Part shown: piece after piece, positions 21,060-36,000 of the stretch
How the letters are laid out: every line of letters begins with the position of its first letter
How positions within the stretch are numbered: the stretch's first letter is position 1
Origin: Membranipora membranacea
Taxonomy: Eukaryota > Bryozoa > Gymnolaemata > Cheilostomatida > Membraniporidae
Direction of reading: 5' to 3'
Length of the DNA: 64,000 nucleotides
Assembly (NCBI GenBank): GCA_914767715.1
Contig: OU612073.1
Span: 13,080,001 to 13,144,000 of the forward strand
The notes under the pieces: generated by a model
Seen by the model: only the letters and a program-made list of their open reading frames with translations
Databases searched by the model: none
Told to the model about the DNA's origin: nothing
Translations under genes and position numbers: made by a program

Positions 21060-24000
21060 CTGCATCATGCTCACTCTTTTATATATATAATAGACTGAAC
21101 ATTTGATGGTTATGGAAGCTAACGCAGTTTTTGAATTGCAACCAAGCCTATGGAGTTAATTGTCTGGTTTACGAGCGCTAATTTCTGCTGCTCTATAGCG
21201 AAACGTCGTGAGTGCAGTGAACATCTTGTAATGAAATGACAGATTTGTCAATTTTTGCTAGTGTTTAGAGATGTTTTGTGTATTGTTCAACTTTTTTGGT
21301 TGAACCCATGGCTGTCGATGCCGTTTGAATGAAATCACAACCAGAAGAGGCCGTGGAAACAGGGGCGTATTTATCGTTTGAACAATGCCAATATTTGGTG
21401 GATAGAGCAAAACTGGGCCCAAATTCAGAGACTTGCAAACATATTATGGCTTGAAATGCTTCATAAACTCAAATTTAGGCCAAAGCATTGAATAATTTGG
21501 GACACTCGATTAATTGTTATTGCAAAAAAGTTGCAAATAATTTAAACCGGTGAACGTTCGCTACAGTTAAATCATAGTTATTTGTGATGAGATGTTGGGC
21601 ACTGGTTTCAGTTAAGAATGGAAGAATGCCATACGAGACAACAGTCTTAGTGGTATTATTGCAATGGAATAACTAGGCCTAACTGTGATTGTCACCCTCC
21701 ATTCTACTGGTAGTTGAAACCCAATGTGGTAGCTGATGTTTCCCCGCTTATAACTTTCAAAAGGATACATCCATGGAACTGAATCCAGTACTCCAGCTCT
21801 TCATTGGTTACTGCATCTCCATCTTTCCTCCTACAAACAATGGTTCAACATTCTCTCTCTTGAGTACAACACTGACAATTTCACTAGTAATTCTGTTGTG
21901 ACTTACTTGAAAAATTAAAATATTTTCAACATATTTGTGCATAGAAAACTCTGTGTTAATCAATTAGGCATCATTTAAAATTTAGCTGGATCCCTTTCAA
22001 TGCAATGTTCAATGGCTGAAGATGAGTATAAGCCTATAAGTTGCTGGGAACTTAAAATAACCAGCCATGTGCATGTAAATACTAATGACAAAATCTCACA
22101 AGAATACTAGAATGAAGCAGTGTAATTTACCATTGCTTGCTGGCATTCTTGTACACTCTGACCACATCTCCTTTTTTTGTCTCTAGCTAAACACGCCACC
22201 AACTCCCCACCACCTTCCATCTCAAATACCTTCTCTATCTGAAAATATATGATTAATGTACTTTGATGTAGACAATGGCTTGTTAACATATGCAACCTGC
22301 ATATGTATTCCCACACAGAAATCAGAGGTACGCATATGAACGTATTAAAACATAAGAATACCGTGACAAATCTGCTGTAATTCGACGAAAAATAATGAGT
22401 GAAAATATGATTATACAACAAAATAATGTTAAGATCCGAAATTTCTCTAGCAGTTTCTGATCCATTCATCTCATAATTTTGATACCGCCCACTAAGTTTA
22501 ATCACTTAAACTAACTCGCCACCAGCAAGTACACACTGTATAGAATGAGAAATTACCTTCTCTTTTCTGCTAAAGATAACAGCTTTAAATTTCTCGACTG
22601 GCGTCACTTGAACTGCCCACTGCAACTGGTGGTTGTTGTCAGCTATTACCACATCTACAGAACAACAATCTATGGTCACCTCACACTGAATACACTTGAC
22701 TTTTCAGTAGAAAGCTATACAAGCACGGTAGAGCGATTCAATGAGCCCTCTGGAAAGAATTGAGTTGGAAATTAAAAACTACAGCCACATACGCTACTTG
22801 ATAAGGCATGGAGCTATTAAATGTGGAGATGAATTCAATTGCCAATATTATCTGGGTAATTAAAGTGGAAAATTGGGTAAAGGTGTGAAATACCCGTTTT
22901 TTTTACCAATTTACTGCTTCAATTCCCGCCCGCCAGATAATATTGGCAATTGATTATCTGGCGGGAGGGAATTGAAGCGGTAAATTGCTCCATGTCTTAT
23001 CTAGTAGCGTATGGGGGCAAAACATTAAATTTCTTTCTCAATTTATATGTACAGTACCCAATAGAATCACGTAATAGCAGTTTTTTGGATAAAAAAAACC
23101 CATTGGAATGTTCAACTTTTTTCCTTTATCTGTGTCAACTGTGAATGGCATGTGAGGTGAAATAATTAGATGACTACCTATAGATATATATCTAAATACC
23201 TATATATATATCTAAATATAGATGACTACTAGGAGGTACAATGGAAAAAGAACTTTTGATCTATGTTCAATAGTCTTCAATTGACATCAACATCATCTTT
23301 ATGCCTTCATTTATTGTAAAAAAAATTCTAAGGCACACAAATAACTTACAGGTGTTAGAGAACTCGTCAGTCATCTTGTTGGCCAACTCGTCCTATAAAT
23401 AGAAAAAGAGAATATGTGCAATGTTAGCAGAGGACATGCACTGTCAATAGTAAGCATGAAAGTTAAGTAAATTTAAAAATTATACCCTTGTTAAAATTTT
23501 CACTATTTTATATTTTCAAATAAAATCAAACTTGCGTATGGGCAAGGAAAATGGATTTGCCCAAGATCTAAGTGCACCTGCACACATTCATATTAACTAA
23601 TCATTTCAATTATCAAATAAATCCTTCAGCAACTAAGGAGTCCTCATAAGAAGTCACCAGTGTTGATGTGGAGCTCTACCAATGTAACTTTGAAATGTAA
23701 CAGGATTTTTTTAATTATGTATACAATGGGTACAATAAATGAACATCTCACAACCAGGAAACATATACATTCACCTTACTCCTTGACTTCATCACAGGCG
23801 GGATTAATTGGGTCAGATTTAGCTTCATTGAAACATATACTAGCACACGAAGCCCGCTGAGTTTTTGCAAATATGATCAATGCTCAAATTTTTCAAATAC
23901 AGATATTACATGTATTGGTTGTTTGTTTTCAACTTCATCAACGAATTAAAAATTTTGAAATTAGAATGTATTTGGGTTCGGCAGAGATAAGGCCAACATG

Positions 24001-27000
24001 CGCAATCAGCGTGTTAAGTTTTTTTGTTATTTGAGGTACCAGTCCATACACCATCCGAGATGTGGCAGAAATACATGATGAAAAAAGTCAGCACCTGAGT
24101 CTGGCCTGAGTCTTTTTGTATTCCAGGTTGTTGGACAGTTTGTTCCACAGGGCCGACATTTGATAGGAGGCACACGGGTGTCGGTTTGCTAATGAAGTTA
24201 GATTAAATGAGTTAAAATGTGCTCTGTGAGCAGATTAAAGTTTCAATTTATAATGTTGGTTCTCTTAAAAGGGTTTGGGATGAAGTCAATCTTTCTGATT
24301 TTTAAATAGTTATAATAACTTGTGCTGGCTGTATCTGCTTTGCCTGACATCTCAATATGTTCCATATAATCCAAATACCATCACAGTTTCACACATTCCA
24401 AAGGCTGATAAAAAATCATAATACAGTTTAGCGTTAACACACATGGTTTTTGGCAATTTTTGAAAACAGTATAATTGTTATTCCGATTTTATCCCATCAT
24501 TCTGTTACAGATAAAAGGGGCAGTGTAAATTTGAATTTAAGATAAATGGCGATAAAATCGTACCCAGAACTTTTAAAAAACTGAGGAACCCAATCGTTTA
24601 TAGTACCTGCCTCAGAGCATATTCTTATTGATCACCTAAATCTTTCTGTAATATGCAAGGCAGGACCTGAAGTGCTCAATTGAACATGGTTTAAACACAT
24701 ATGGGATAATTCTGAGAGCAGGACATGTCGGTGGAGGGTATCAAAACTCTGAGTTCATTCACTCATGGCTGTCAAAACTTTGTGAGCTAGCAATGAAAGT
24801 GCCTTATTGGTTGATATATATTCCCTTAACTGCAGTGCGCCATCATTGAATTCAAAAGTTGAGTCGCAAAGAGTGGGGACTTTCTGCTGATACAGCTTTG
24901 AAATAGGTCCCGAACAAGCTAACCATGCTGCACTCATTGGCGATGCCAAAAAAGACGCTCTGCCCGCGGGAAAAGCTGCTCGATCTCCCAAGAACGGACG
25001 CCTTGATGGAGCTCATGTAAGTTGCTAAAAGTATGGCAAGACAAGCTTTTCTGGCAGAAGCAGCGAACAAATGCAAAGCAGAGAAGTCTTCAATCATCTA
25101 ATAACATGGCAGACGAGATACTATGCAATGCTGTTGCTTCGGTGCTTGAGTTGCCCTTTATGTGAAATGCACGTGTGGGGGAGGGATAGCAAGGAGGGAT
25201 AAAACTTGTGCCAGGTGGTTTGTTACATGTCACACAGGTTTCTTCATCACACATCGGCTGAACGAATTGGCTAATCATGAGTTGTCATTGAGACAAATAC
25301 ACAGGGGCGACTGCAAGTCAAAGTCAGGCTAAGAACTGCTCAATGGTGCCATGGCATCATCGGAGACGGACAATTAAACAACTCAGCAGCTACCCAGTTT
25401 GTGCTATAGCTGTAGTGCTTCAAGAGTTAATTTAGCGTTCTGACGAATTATTGCTGAATTTTGGGGTCAAGATATATGTGATAATCTATATAAAATTCCT
25501 TGATGTAAGCTTCTTTGGCAACCTCACCGAAATCTTATAATAATCAAATTAATGTACCAGGTTTCTATAAATGAAAAAAAACCAAATTCAAGATTCAACG
25601 TAAATTTTCATCCTGTAGGGAGCTGCACTGCATGAAACGGTGGTGCAAGTCTCATGTACCTAAAAATTGTAATACCCTGTCATATTGTCTGTCAGACACC
25701 AACTATTCTCAGGGACGGATGAACACAAAGGATACTTTCATCCTCTGTCTGTCTCTCTGGCTATTAGGCAAGCGAATGGGAGATTGCCCAGCTAGAATAA
25801 AAAAAAAAAATCCATCTGTAAACAACAATCATGGGCGGGAGATTACCGGGGCTGCCTGCAAGATTGTATACACCGCACAACCCCCAGCTCTAAAAGATCT
25901 AGAGGAATTGACAGCGACCAACTACCGGTCATCACAATGCAGATTGTAAGCTTGCAGCTGCCATATATGAGGGGGAACTTTTGCCGCAATCTTGTCGCTG
26001 TGGGTGCGATGTCTGCTTCGACTTTCCAGCTTAAAACAAGGCTGTATATTCAGATTGGGGTGACTATGACTGCTGTACCTCTTCTGGGATATGGCAGATT
26101 GCTCATGACCCTTTTGTGTAATATTTGGTTGAAGTAAAACCTTGTTAAACTACAAAAAAGTGAAAAATCCGAAACGGGGGAGACAACTACCACTTTGCAA
26201 AAATTAAATTTGTTTAAGGGTTTTGTGGTGATTTTTTTAGAGATACAAAATTTATTTTTTAAACATGGATAAATGTCATCTAAATGCATATTTTTGAGGC
26301 ATTGGAAGTATATATTTATCATCCCGGGGAAAAACAGGCCCAAAAAAGTCCAAAAGAAATTTGTTTTGCTTAAAAAAATGGCCGCCCCCAAAATTTTTTT
26401 CTTTACTACCTTGATATTCTTACTCAGGAGACAATTCCCTTCGATTTGATGTATGGTGTTGCTTTGTTCCTTCCGATATCACGAACCGTCAAAAAAAAGA
26501 TGATCTGTCCGTTGACTACATCTCTCATTCTTAAATAACCCCATAAACAACCTGACTCATCAAGATGAGAAAATTCTGCGTCATTTTTTAAGTCTATTTT
26601 ACAAAATTATTAAATAAAATGGCTCCCTCCATCCCTCATGGTTCCAAAGAGCATCATGTGACACAGATAAAATATATAATTAGTTTCTGCCATAATTTAA
26701 CTGGTATACCTGGAGCTGGCCATGAAGTTATATACTAAATGGAACAAGAAAATAGCCATAACATAACATCCTATGTAAGACTCATGATCCCAACTTTTTT
26801 CTCATCAGGAGTAAGTAATAGCTCAGTTGGTAAGAGCGCTTGCCCTCTATTGTGCAAGCGTTGGAGATCCCGGGTTCAAATCCCACTGCGGACAACCAAC
26901 TACTAGGCTCAAAATACGTCCCAGGTGTGCTCCGATCTGCCTGCAAACTGAGAGCAACTTGTTGCCGAATATCATGGCCACGCCCATAGGGCCGAGACAG

Positions 27001-30000
27001 ACTTTCAAATTTAACGCTCATATGTGAAAGTTATGTTAGACTAAAAGGATGTTCATACATATCGTCAGTGCTTAGTTCCTCAACCATTGATAGGTATTAG
27101 TTCTTTGTTATTTCACTAAAAGTTGTTCCCAGTAAAACCATCAGCTAAAGATTCACAAAATCAATATATCAAGGATAGTCAGAGCTTCATTTTTATGAAC
27201 CACACTTACCACGCCCTGCAAGATCCCTTCTGATATTTTGCTACATTAAACAATACATTCATTCCATAACACCTCTTCAACATTATTTTAATTGTAGATA
27301 TCCATCAGTTATTTCATAGAAAAGTCGATCGCTAAGGGTATGCAAGTTAGCTCATATATCCCTAACTGAGTAATATACCAACATCATTACCGAGCATTAT
27401 CAAGTTCAAATAAAGCTTCGGGTTTTAAATGTTATTGACATACTGAATGACAAACATTTTGTAACACCATCTATTATATGAATAGGTTGATTATATTTTT
27501 CTTGTCCTCCCCCACTAATTGAGTGACACTGTAAAAAAATGGGTGGGTGGTTCATTTTCGACACACAAAATATCTATCTATGGCGACTCACGTCACCATT
27601 TAAATTACAATGCATAGATATACACATACAGAGACATACAATGGATCAAATATTTATAACTATTGTTTATATCACATTTCCAAGGTACATGTAGACCAGG
27701 ATTTAGTTTTGTCTGTATGAGGTTTATCATAGGAGAGCAAAATACGCCCAAAAATCATGGCCAATTAGTTTGTACCTGTTACAAAACAAGATCAACACAG
27801 TTTATTTCCAGAAGGGGTCAGAAAAGTCAGAATGCCGCATTCAGTTTTTGTTTCACTGTTATGTTAAAGCATATGATCGGTTAGTAATGTTCACATAGGA
27901 TTTTATCTACATTAAATGACATTACACTTACAGTCATTTTATTCTTTACATATCTATGCCAGTTGTTTGAGTCTGTACCATCTTTTAAGCCATTGAACTT
28001 GATTTTCTATTGGGTAAAAAGAAATAGAATAGATGAATAAATACATTAGATTACCCTGAGCAGTCAGAGGCTACCACATCCGAAAAATGGTAGAGGCTAC
28101 TACAACTATCTGCTTGTTGATATTCATGGGAAATGGTCTGCTGGTATAAAGCATTCCATCTATCTATCTATTTATAAAATCAAGTGAATGTCAAAGCTAA
28201 TAGCTAATAGCTAATATAATCACATATCAGCCTGTTCCTGGCAAGGTATACAGAGACAGACAACCCAGATCTGGTTGATTTGACAGTATGTCTTGTTGGC
28301 CCTACTTGCTATGGGGTTGTGAAGCTGATAAATAAATGCATGCCCAGCAAATGTTAGAAAACACTTACTTCTATGTCATGATCTATTTGTGATAACAACT
28401 GTTTTGTTGCATCCCCTGTATACCGATCACACATATTGAGCTGCGATCTGGTGTTGACACCGACGGGTCTGATTCGGGTGGTGGGCGACTTGCTCAACTG
28501 TAACAATATGTATTTGAATATTCAGCTTGCATATTTGTACACAGTAGACAGTTTAGTTGCAAATGTACTTCAACATCAACTGAGAAGTTGCCATTTTTCT
28601 ATCGGTTTAGAACCAAATTTGATTGGCTCCTGAGGATATTGCCCTCAACTTTTAATATATTGATAAAGAACAGCTCTTTTTATATATGTGACATAATACT
28701 CACCGCTAAAAGATTGTCGCCATTATTTGCAATATGTACTGGGTGGGATATCTTGGGAGCAATATAAGTTCTACCAGTGACACTGAAATTTCAATTTCCC
28801 CGAGTCCCTTAGAATTATTTGAAAAATATCAATTTTATCTTAGATATTCAACTACATCGCCATAAAAAAAACCCACACAACTTGCGCTGACTGTATTTGG
28901 TTCCTAATTAACGGAATAATATTCTTACCACCGGAGTGTTTTTGATGGTGTGCTCCTCAGTACTCGCCAACTGCAAATGGTGAATAAAACAACTTTAAAC
29001 AACTATAAATTATATATAGGTAGTAATTCAAGCAAGTATCAATATTACACCAACTTCTATTACAATTACTATATAAATTGTAATTGATGGTAATTAGTTG
29101 GTGTCAATTTTACACAAACGGTGTTGGAAATACCGGAAGCTTACACTTGATTCAGTTTGAACTATGTCACAGCTCATCGCAGCTTGATACAATGTTGTCC
29201 ACGATAGCCATGAATGTACTCATGATAAATCAGTTGCAACACTCAGTGCACATAATCTTGCAAGGGGGAGTGTAGCCATATGATCTATGGTAAAACTTAT
29301 AATTGCAGAGGGGCTTAGAATAATACAGTAATGTATACACCAAGCCTGGTGTGATGCAGTGCTGCACTACCTTGCAATGGTGATTTGGGAAATACATGTT
29401 AGATAACTGTGTATATGTACATGTTAATCATACTACCGTACCGTTGTGAGTAGGGTGTGATCTCCGTCGATGCTTGGTAAACTCCACACTTCCTGTTCAA
29501 AATAATATGTTAATCATTAACCATGATATAAAATTTGGAATTATATTCAACCGCAATAGTCACTATGAGTTAGGCAACTCCAACTTCCACATATATACAT
29601 GTACATAATATTGTCATGGATCAGATGGATCAGAATTTGAGTGAAAACCAGTGGTTTTTTTGACTGTGACAAGGGTTGACGTAATAGCATATAAAAGAGT
29701 GTTGTCAACATTTGGAAAATTTGTTTAGGCAGTATTACTAATTTGTACCACTTAAACTGCCTACAGTAAAATTTGTGGGAGTATTATAACGAGTTTATGA
29801 GAATGTTTTGACAGCTTGCTGTACAGTTGCCCTACATTGTTTTATAATATAAAATAATGAAGTGTTTACGTTAACGTTTACGTTTACGTTTTTCGCAGGT
29901 TTTGTCCTTGCATTTTTTCCGCTCAGCAAAACACTTCCTGTTTGCACTAAAAATAGCAATATGGCAATTTACGAACCGTACGAAGGTTTTTTAATGTAGA

Positions 30001-33000
30001 ATTTTGCCATAAATATTTGAATCATATCAAAACATCACTTTTTTTTCACAAGTTTTGGGAAAAATTGCAAACTTCAAACATTAATTTACATGTGTTACAA
30101 TTTATTAGGGGTACAAATAAAGTTTCAATCACCTTGGGAACCATTTAAGTGCACATTTATCATTAGAAATCATCAGATTATCTTTGTAGGCTCTTAGCTA
30201 GCACCATTTTAAATTTGATAAAAACCGCATTTAAAAACAGAATTGTTGACGTCATGTAAAATGTCTAAGAATTTGTGGAAACTACTGTGTGTTTGGGGAC
30301 CTTCTCAATGATTTTATTAAAAATAACGTCATTGTCTTAGAGCAAAATGCTTTGGTTGAGGGAATTCGGAAGTGTACCCCACCAAACATTTCGGTCAGAT
30401 AACCACCCTTAAACATATAATAAAACCTTATAGTTCCCGCCAACATAAAACTCATAGAATACCGCTCCATATAAACTTTCAATAGTATTGAATACTAGTT
30501 GTGACCAATTTTATTGGTACCGGTACTGTTGACCATTGAATTTTATCAAAAAATTCTCGATAATTCATTTAAAAAATTTATGGATATAAAAGGATATCAC
30601 ACATCACAGATGCAGACACAAATTCATACCTCCACATCCGATGACTCGGTGGATTTCACATTTGAGACGTCCTAACTTAAATAAGGCACGTGCCTTATAG
30701 GTGAGGTCTTATGGGTATGTCATACTGGTCACACTCTAATGCTAGGCCTTACCAATGAACTGTCATCAGTCTTTCTCTTAGACAGAGTACTGTTGTCCAG
30801 CCTTTTTCTCACTGCAACCTACAAATATATCATCTAAGTTTTTTCCTTTTTGTTTACTTCTGTAAACATTGTCTTAAACTGATTGTCACTGACCGGTAAA
30901 AATAAAGTTGATAGTGATATATATTATATATCATTATCAACTTTATTTTTATCGGTCAGTGACAATCAATTCAAGACAATGTTTACAGAAGTAAACAAAA
31001 AGGAAAAAATATTTTTGCAGAATTTCAATAACAAAACAAATCCAAAAATTGTAGCTAAAAATATAAAAAATATTTATATTACATGAAAGTCAATTACCCA
31101 AGTTACTAGTTTAAGTGCTCGAAATTTCGTGAGTGGGTGTAGTGGCACTAGCGCTATCAACAACCGACCCGTTGGTAGTGCCAGCGCCATTACACGTACA
31201 CACACTTACAAAATTTCTATTGAACCGAGTGATTTGTGAAGATGTCATATAATTTATTGATAGCTTTCATGGTCAAACCAACAAAAAAAAACAACATGAA
31301 ATTGTCTATTGAATATGTGGGAAAGGGGGAGATAGGAGACAGTCACAACAATATTATATAACCAATAAATCAGGACTCACCACGGAAGATGTGCTGCTAG
31401 TTGTGCCCTGTGCTGGCTACAAAGTAACGAAAGCGGAATCAATAAATAATATCAATCATTTAATGTTTCAGGTTAACGTAAAAAGTAAATTGAGATTCCA
31501 GAGACTTTATCTCCTGTCTGGCAATTCCTTATACATGCTTGTGCCCATGACAGCTATGAAGGTACTATTGGTCAAACATATGTAATGTATGTAATGTAAT
31601 TGACCAGAGGGGCTCAGCGAAAAGTGCTGTACTATGAACCAAAATTGTTTTGTAATATACGCCTTGAAATGGACCAGAAGTGAATATCGAAATATTGTAT
31701 TATTGGTATAGACTTCAATGCCGAAAAATATCTGTTTCAAGCAGTATTATTTCTTTTGGACACAAAATTATATAGGTTATTCATTTTGGCATGTCCCATC
31801 GGTTTGAACAAATGCAGGTGGCACACAACAAAGATCACAGTCACAAAACCCCTACCTCTAGATCTGTCCCATCCTCATTTGTACTCTCTCTCGGCCCTTC
31901 CTCATTCGTCCTCTCTCTCGGCCTTTCCTCAGTCGTCCTCTCTCTCGGCCCGTCCTCATTCGTCCTCTCTCTCGGCCCGTCCTCATTCGTCCTCTCTCTC
32001 GGCCCGTCCTCATTCGTCCTCTCTCTCGGCCCGTCCTCATTCGTCCTCTCTCTCGGCCCGTCCTCATTCGTCCTCTCTCTCGGCCCGTCCTCATTCGTCC
32101 TCTCTCTCGGCCCGTCCTCATTCGTCCTCTCTCTCGGCCCGTCCTCATTCGTCCTCTCTCTCGGCCCGTCCTCATTCGTCCTCTCTCTCCGCCCGTCCTC
32201 ATTCGTCCTCTCTCTCCGCCCGTCCTCATTCGTCCTCTCTCTCCGCCCGTCCTCATTCGTCCTCTCTCTCGGCCCGTCCTCATTCGTCCTCTCTCTCGGC
32301 CCGTCCTCATTCGTCCTCTCTCTCGGCCCGTCCTCATTCGTCCTCTCTCTCGGCCCGTCCTCATTCGTCCTCTCTCTCGGCCCGTCCTCATTCGTCCTCT
32401 CTCTCGGCCCGTCCTCATTCGTCCTCTCTCTCGGCCCGTCCTCATTCGTCCTCTCTCTCGGCCCGTCCTCATTTGTCCTCTCTCTCCGCCCGTCCTCATT
32501 CGTCCTCTCTCTCGGCCTTTCCTCATTCGTCCTCTCTCTCGGCCCGTCCTCATTCGTCCTCTCTCTCCGCCCGTCCTCATTCGTCCTCTCTCTCGGCCTT
32601 TCCTCATTCGTCCTCTCTCTCGGCCCGTCCTCATTTGTCCTCTCTCTCCGCCCGTCCTCATTCGTCCTCTCTCTCGGCCTTTCCTCATTCGTCCTCTCTC
32701 TCGGCCCGTCCTCATTTGTCCTCTCTCTCCGCCCGTCCTCATTCGTCCTCTCTCTCGGCCCGTCCTCATTCGTCCTCTCTCTCGGCCCGTCCTCATTCGT
32801 CCTCTCTCTCCGCCCGTCCTCATTCGTCCTCTCTCTCGGCCTTTCCTCATTCGTCCTCTCTCTCGGCCCGTCCTCATTTGTCCTCTCTCTCCGCCCGTCC
32901 TCATTCGTCCTCTCTCTCGGCCTTTCCTCATATCCATATCTCATGTCTTCTTGCCTATCATCATATCTCCTCTCTCTTTGCCTCTCTTTATTTGTGCTCT

Positions 33001-36000
33001 CTTTCTGTCTATCGTCCTTAAAACATTAGTCACAGAAAGTATTATACCTTTATTGTATTAAATTTTAAGAACACCTGGCAACATTGGTTGAGGTAGCACC
33101 CATCCAACGTTGTATATGATAAGTCACTCAGGAGAGCAATGACTTGCACCAGCGACGACATTGCTTTCACTACTCATAGCGGCCATTGCATGATTAAAAA
33201 AACCTGCTCATGGTTATTGGGTTCTGCCATCTTCATGAAGGGAATGATTGTGCTACAGCAACAACTCAATTCAGTTGACAGATTGAGCAATAAGATGATA
33301 ATTCCAGTGCTACAAACAAGACTTCAATTGAGATATTTTTGCAAACACAATACAATATTTCTCACGACATTTTTATTGGTACATCATACTGGAAACACAC
33401 CAATGGTAGGGCTTACCAGTGATCTGTCAGTGATTCTGTGCTGATCACAGGGTTGATCCGGCTTCTTTTCTGTGGAACCTAAACCAATAACATGAAATTG
33501 TTTAGTGTAGACAGCCAGAACAACAATGTATCAGCCATTGCATTCACATGGTAGTACTGCAAGAAGAGGTTATTTCGCATAACTGGATGCAGTTGGTGAT
33601 ACTCCAACTGTGATTGACGACAAGATGTTTGCTACAAACACATTGTAACGATCTGATGAGCGATGAAACGTTCACATGGAACAGACCTCTATATCACAAC
33701 TTACCTCAAATTGTCTGCTGCTCTGTGTACTCGGTGCTGTCTACAAAATTCAAGAAAACGAAGCTTTAAGCTTTTCTAAAGGCACATGGGATTATTGTTT
33801 CCCGTGGTTCCGACCCACGTCATATTTAACCACAGGAAGCATCGTTGTTGAACGGTCATTGTAAGTATGATCATTTAACATGCTCTAAATGTGACCATTC
33901 TGTGGAGTGGCTCCACCTTGCACAATGTTGCCTCGTTATGATGTTTTCAGTCCCTTCGTGCTCATTGATCTATTCAATATTTCCAACTTAAAAATCTTCA
34001 GAATTCCATGATTGATCCAGAAATAGTAATGTAAAAGCTTTTCTGTGAGCAATCAAAATAATTTAGTGCGTCAAAAGTCTGTTCATTTACATTTACATGA
34101 AATCATAGTTTTTGTTAAGGCCTGTGTGTGACAAGCCTAAAAGAACTGAGAACTTAAAGTATCACAAGCTTATGAAACACAATAGTTATACATTTATAGT
34201 AGGCACAAAAAGTTTCTGGCAACGTAAATATTTCTAGAAAACTAAGAGAACAAATCACAGTGAAACCATCAATCAAATATTTACATACAAGTACAAGGTT
34301 GGCTCTACTATTTCTAACACAACCATAGATATCTGACTTACCGCAGTTGAGGAAGCGCTCGGTCTCATCATGCGTGGTGCCAAAGGCAAGTTCACCTAGG
34401 AGTGGAGAAAAACCTACCGTGAGCCATGAAATGAGTTTGATGATATTGCAGCAAGGTAAGACTGAAAGGCTGTTTTATCGGTGTTTTGACCTTTCACAAT
34501 ATACAAGCGAAAATAATAAGTATTATGGGTATAGTATTTAAGCTGTGACAACAATAGAGCAATTGTAAAAAATGTGCGGCTTGAAATTAACGATACTCCC
34601 TCACAGTAATTTCACATTCTTAAGTATTGGTTTTGTTGCTCATCATGAGCTTTGATATTGAGCAATGCTTCTTTTTACTTTCTAAAACACTTGTATTGAA
34701 TGAGTGAATAGAAAGAAGGGGGACCATTCTTCAGAGGGTGGCAACAAGGGTTTTTCTGTATATATTATAATATAGCCTGATATGCCATGCTATAACTTAC
34801 CAATTCATAGTAAAACTCCTTTGGCCAGTGGTCATAGTTTGGGGTACATGTGACTTCTGAAAAATTAGTGTACAGCATACATGTAGTTGTAATTCTAAAT
34901 ATCATCCAACAAGTGTGTTATTCTAGGAAACAATATAGTCCGGTGGCAGCCTATGCAAAATGTAGCTAGAAATGCAAATTCATTTACAATTTCGGATAAA
35001 TAGGGTTTGACAGTTGTTTATGACAAAATTTTTCGTACTGATCGCAATGGTGATGTTGTACCTTTCACGAAGTTGCACAATAGGCGGTTAATTGTCAAAA
35101 ATGCTGCTGGAAGAAGGGAAAGTGATCAAAAAATGATGATATGGTCTCAAAAAAATCAGATCTATACGAACATTCTGAGCCAGTTTACGGGGCAGCAGCA
35201 ATATCGAAAAAGTGCTTTCGTTTTAACCATGGTTATATACAGGTGATATAGGGGATATTTTATGTTTGTATATTGTATCATTTGGTCATAAAATCATTTG
35301 TTGTAAAAATAAAGATATAAAACAACAAAACTATAATGTCTACTCAAATAATCCGTTTAAAAAAGATACAGCTTGGTCTCTAAAACAGAACTTCCGCAGG
35401 CTTGTTCTGTGCTTGGGTCAAATAAAGCGTCCAGAGGGGTATTTGTCTAAAATCATAGATGAACCATCCAAAGGCATTTTTTTATGTCGAGATTCGTAAA
35501 AGTCATTTATTGATTTGGATGCTAGTTTTTCGCCGATTAGTTTGAAGGCTATTTGGACCCGACACTTTAGATCTTGTTGTTAGCCGCATCTGGGCTATTT
35601 ATGACAGCAGACTCCTGCAAACTTGTAGAGCAACTAATTATGACATGCTTTTTCAGATTTTGGATGTTTGAAAGCCATATCATAATTTTTTAATCACTCT
35701 ATCTTTTGCCGGCAGCATCTTCGGCAATTGACTGCCCATTATGCAACTTAGCATAAGGTAGAACATAACCATTGCGAACAGCATGAAAAACTCTACCAGA
35801 AACGACTTTCATAACCTATCCACCGAAAATCGTAAATGGAAGTGACAAGATAGTAGGTTGCCATCGGATTAGCCAAGTTAACATGCTGAGACGACGAATG
35901 CATGGCAATGCTAGAGCTTGCACAGTACCGTTCATGACAAATGAAGAAGTATTATAGTAATTGTAACTTGACTCAGCAACTGCATAAACGAGTTTTATAA

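Noticed and set aside
22107-22505. 132-codon minus-strand single-exon ORF
   Set aside because: Only 22131-22238 is supported as coding by splice sites and phase; the rest is intron read-through.
24755-25097. Ala/Leu-rich minus-strand ORFs
   Set aside because: The plus strand has a more protein-like frame ending at a GTAAGT donor; the minus frames lack motifs.
26815-26895. Functional tRNA gene
   Set aside because: A and B boxes are present, but the acceptor stem does not pair and the anticodon loop is about ten bases. Best explained as a SINE head.
31885-33016. CRISPR-like array (many regular 27-bp repeats)
   Set aside because: Units are directly adjacent with no unique spacers, and the surroundings are eukaryotic introns. 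It is a minisatellite.
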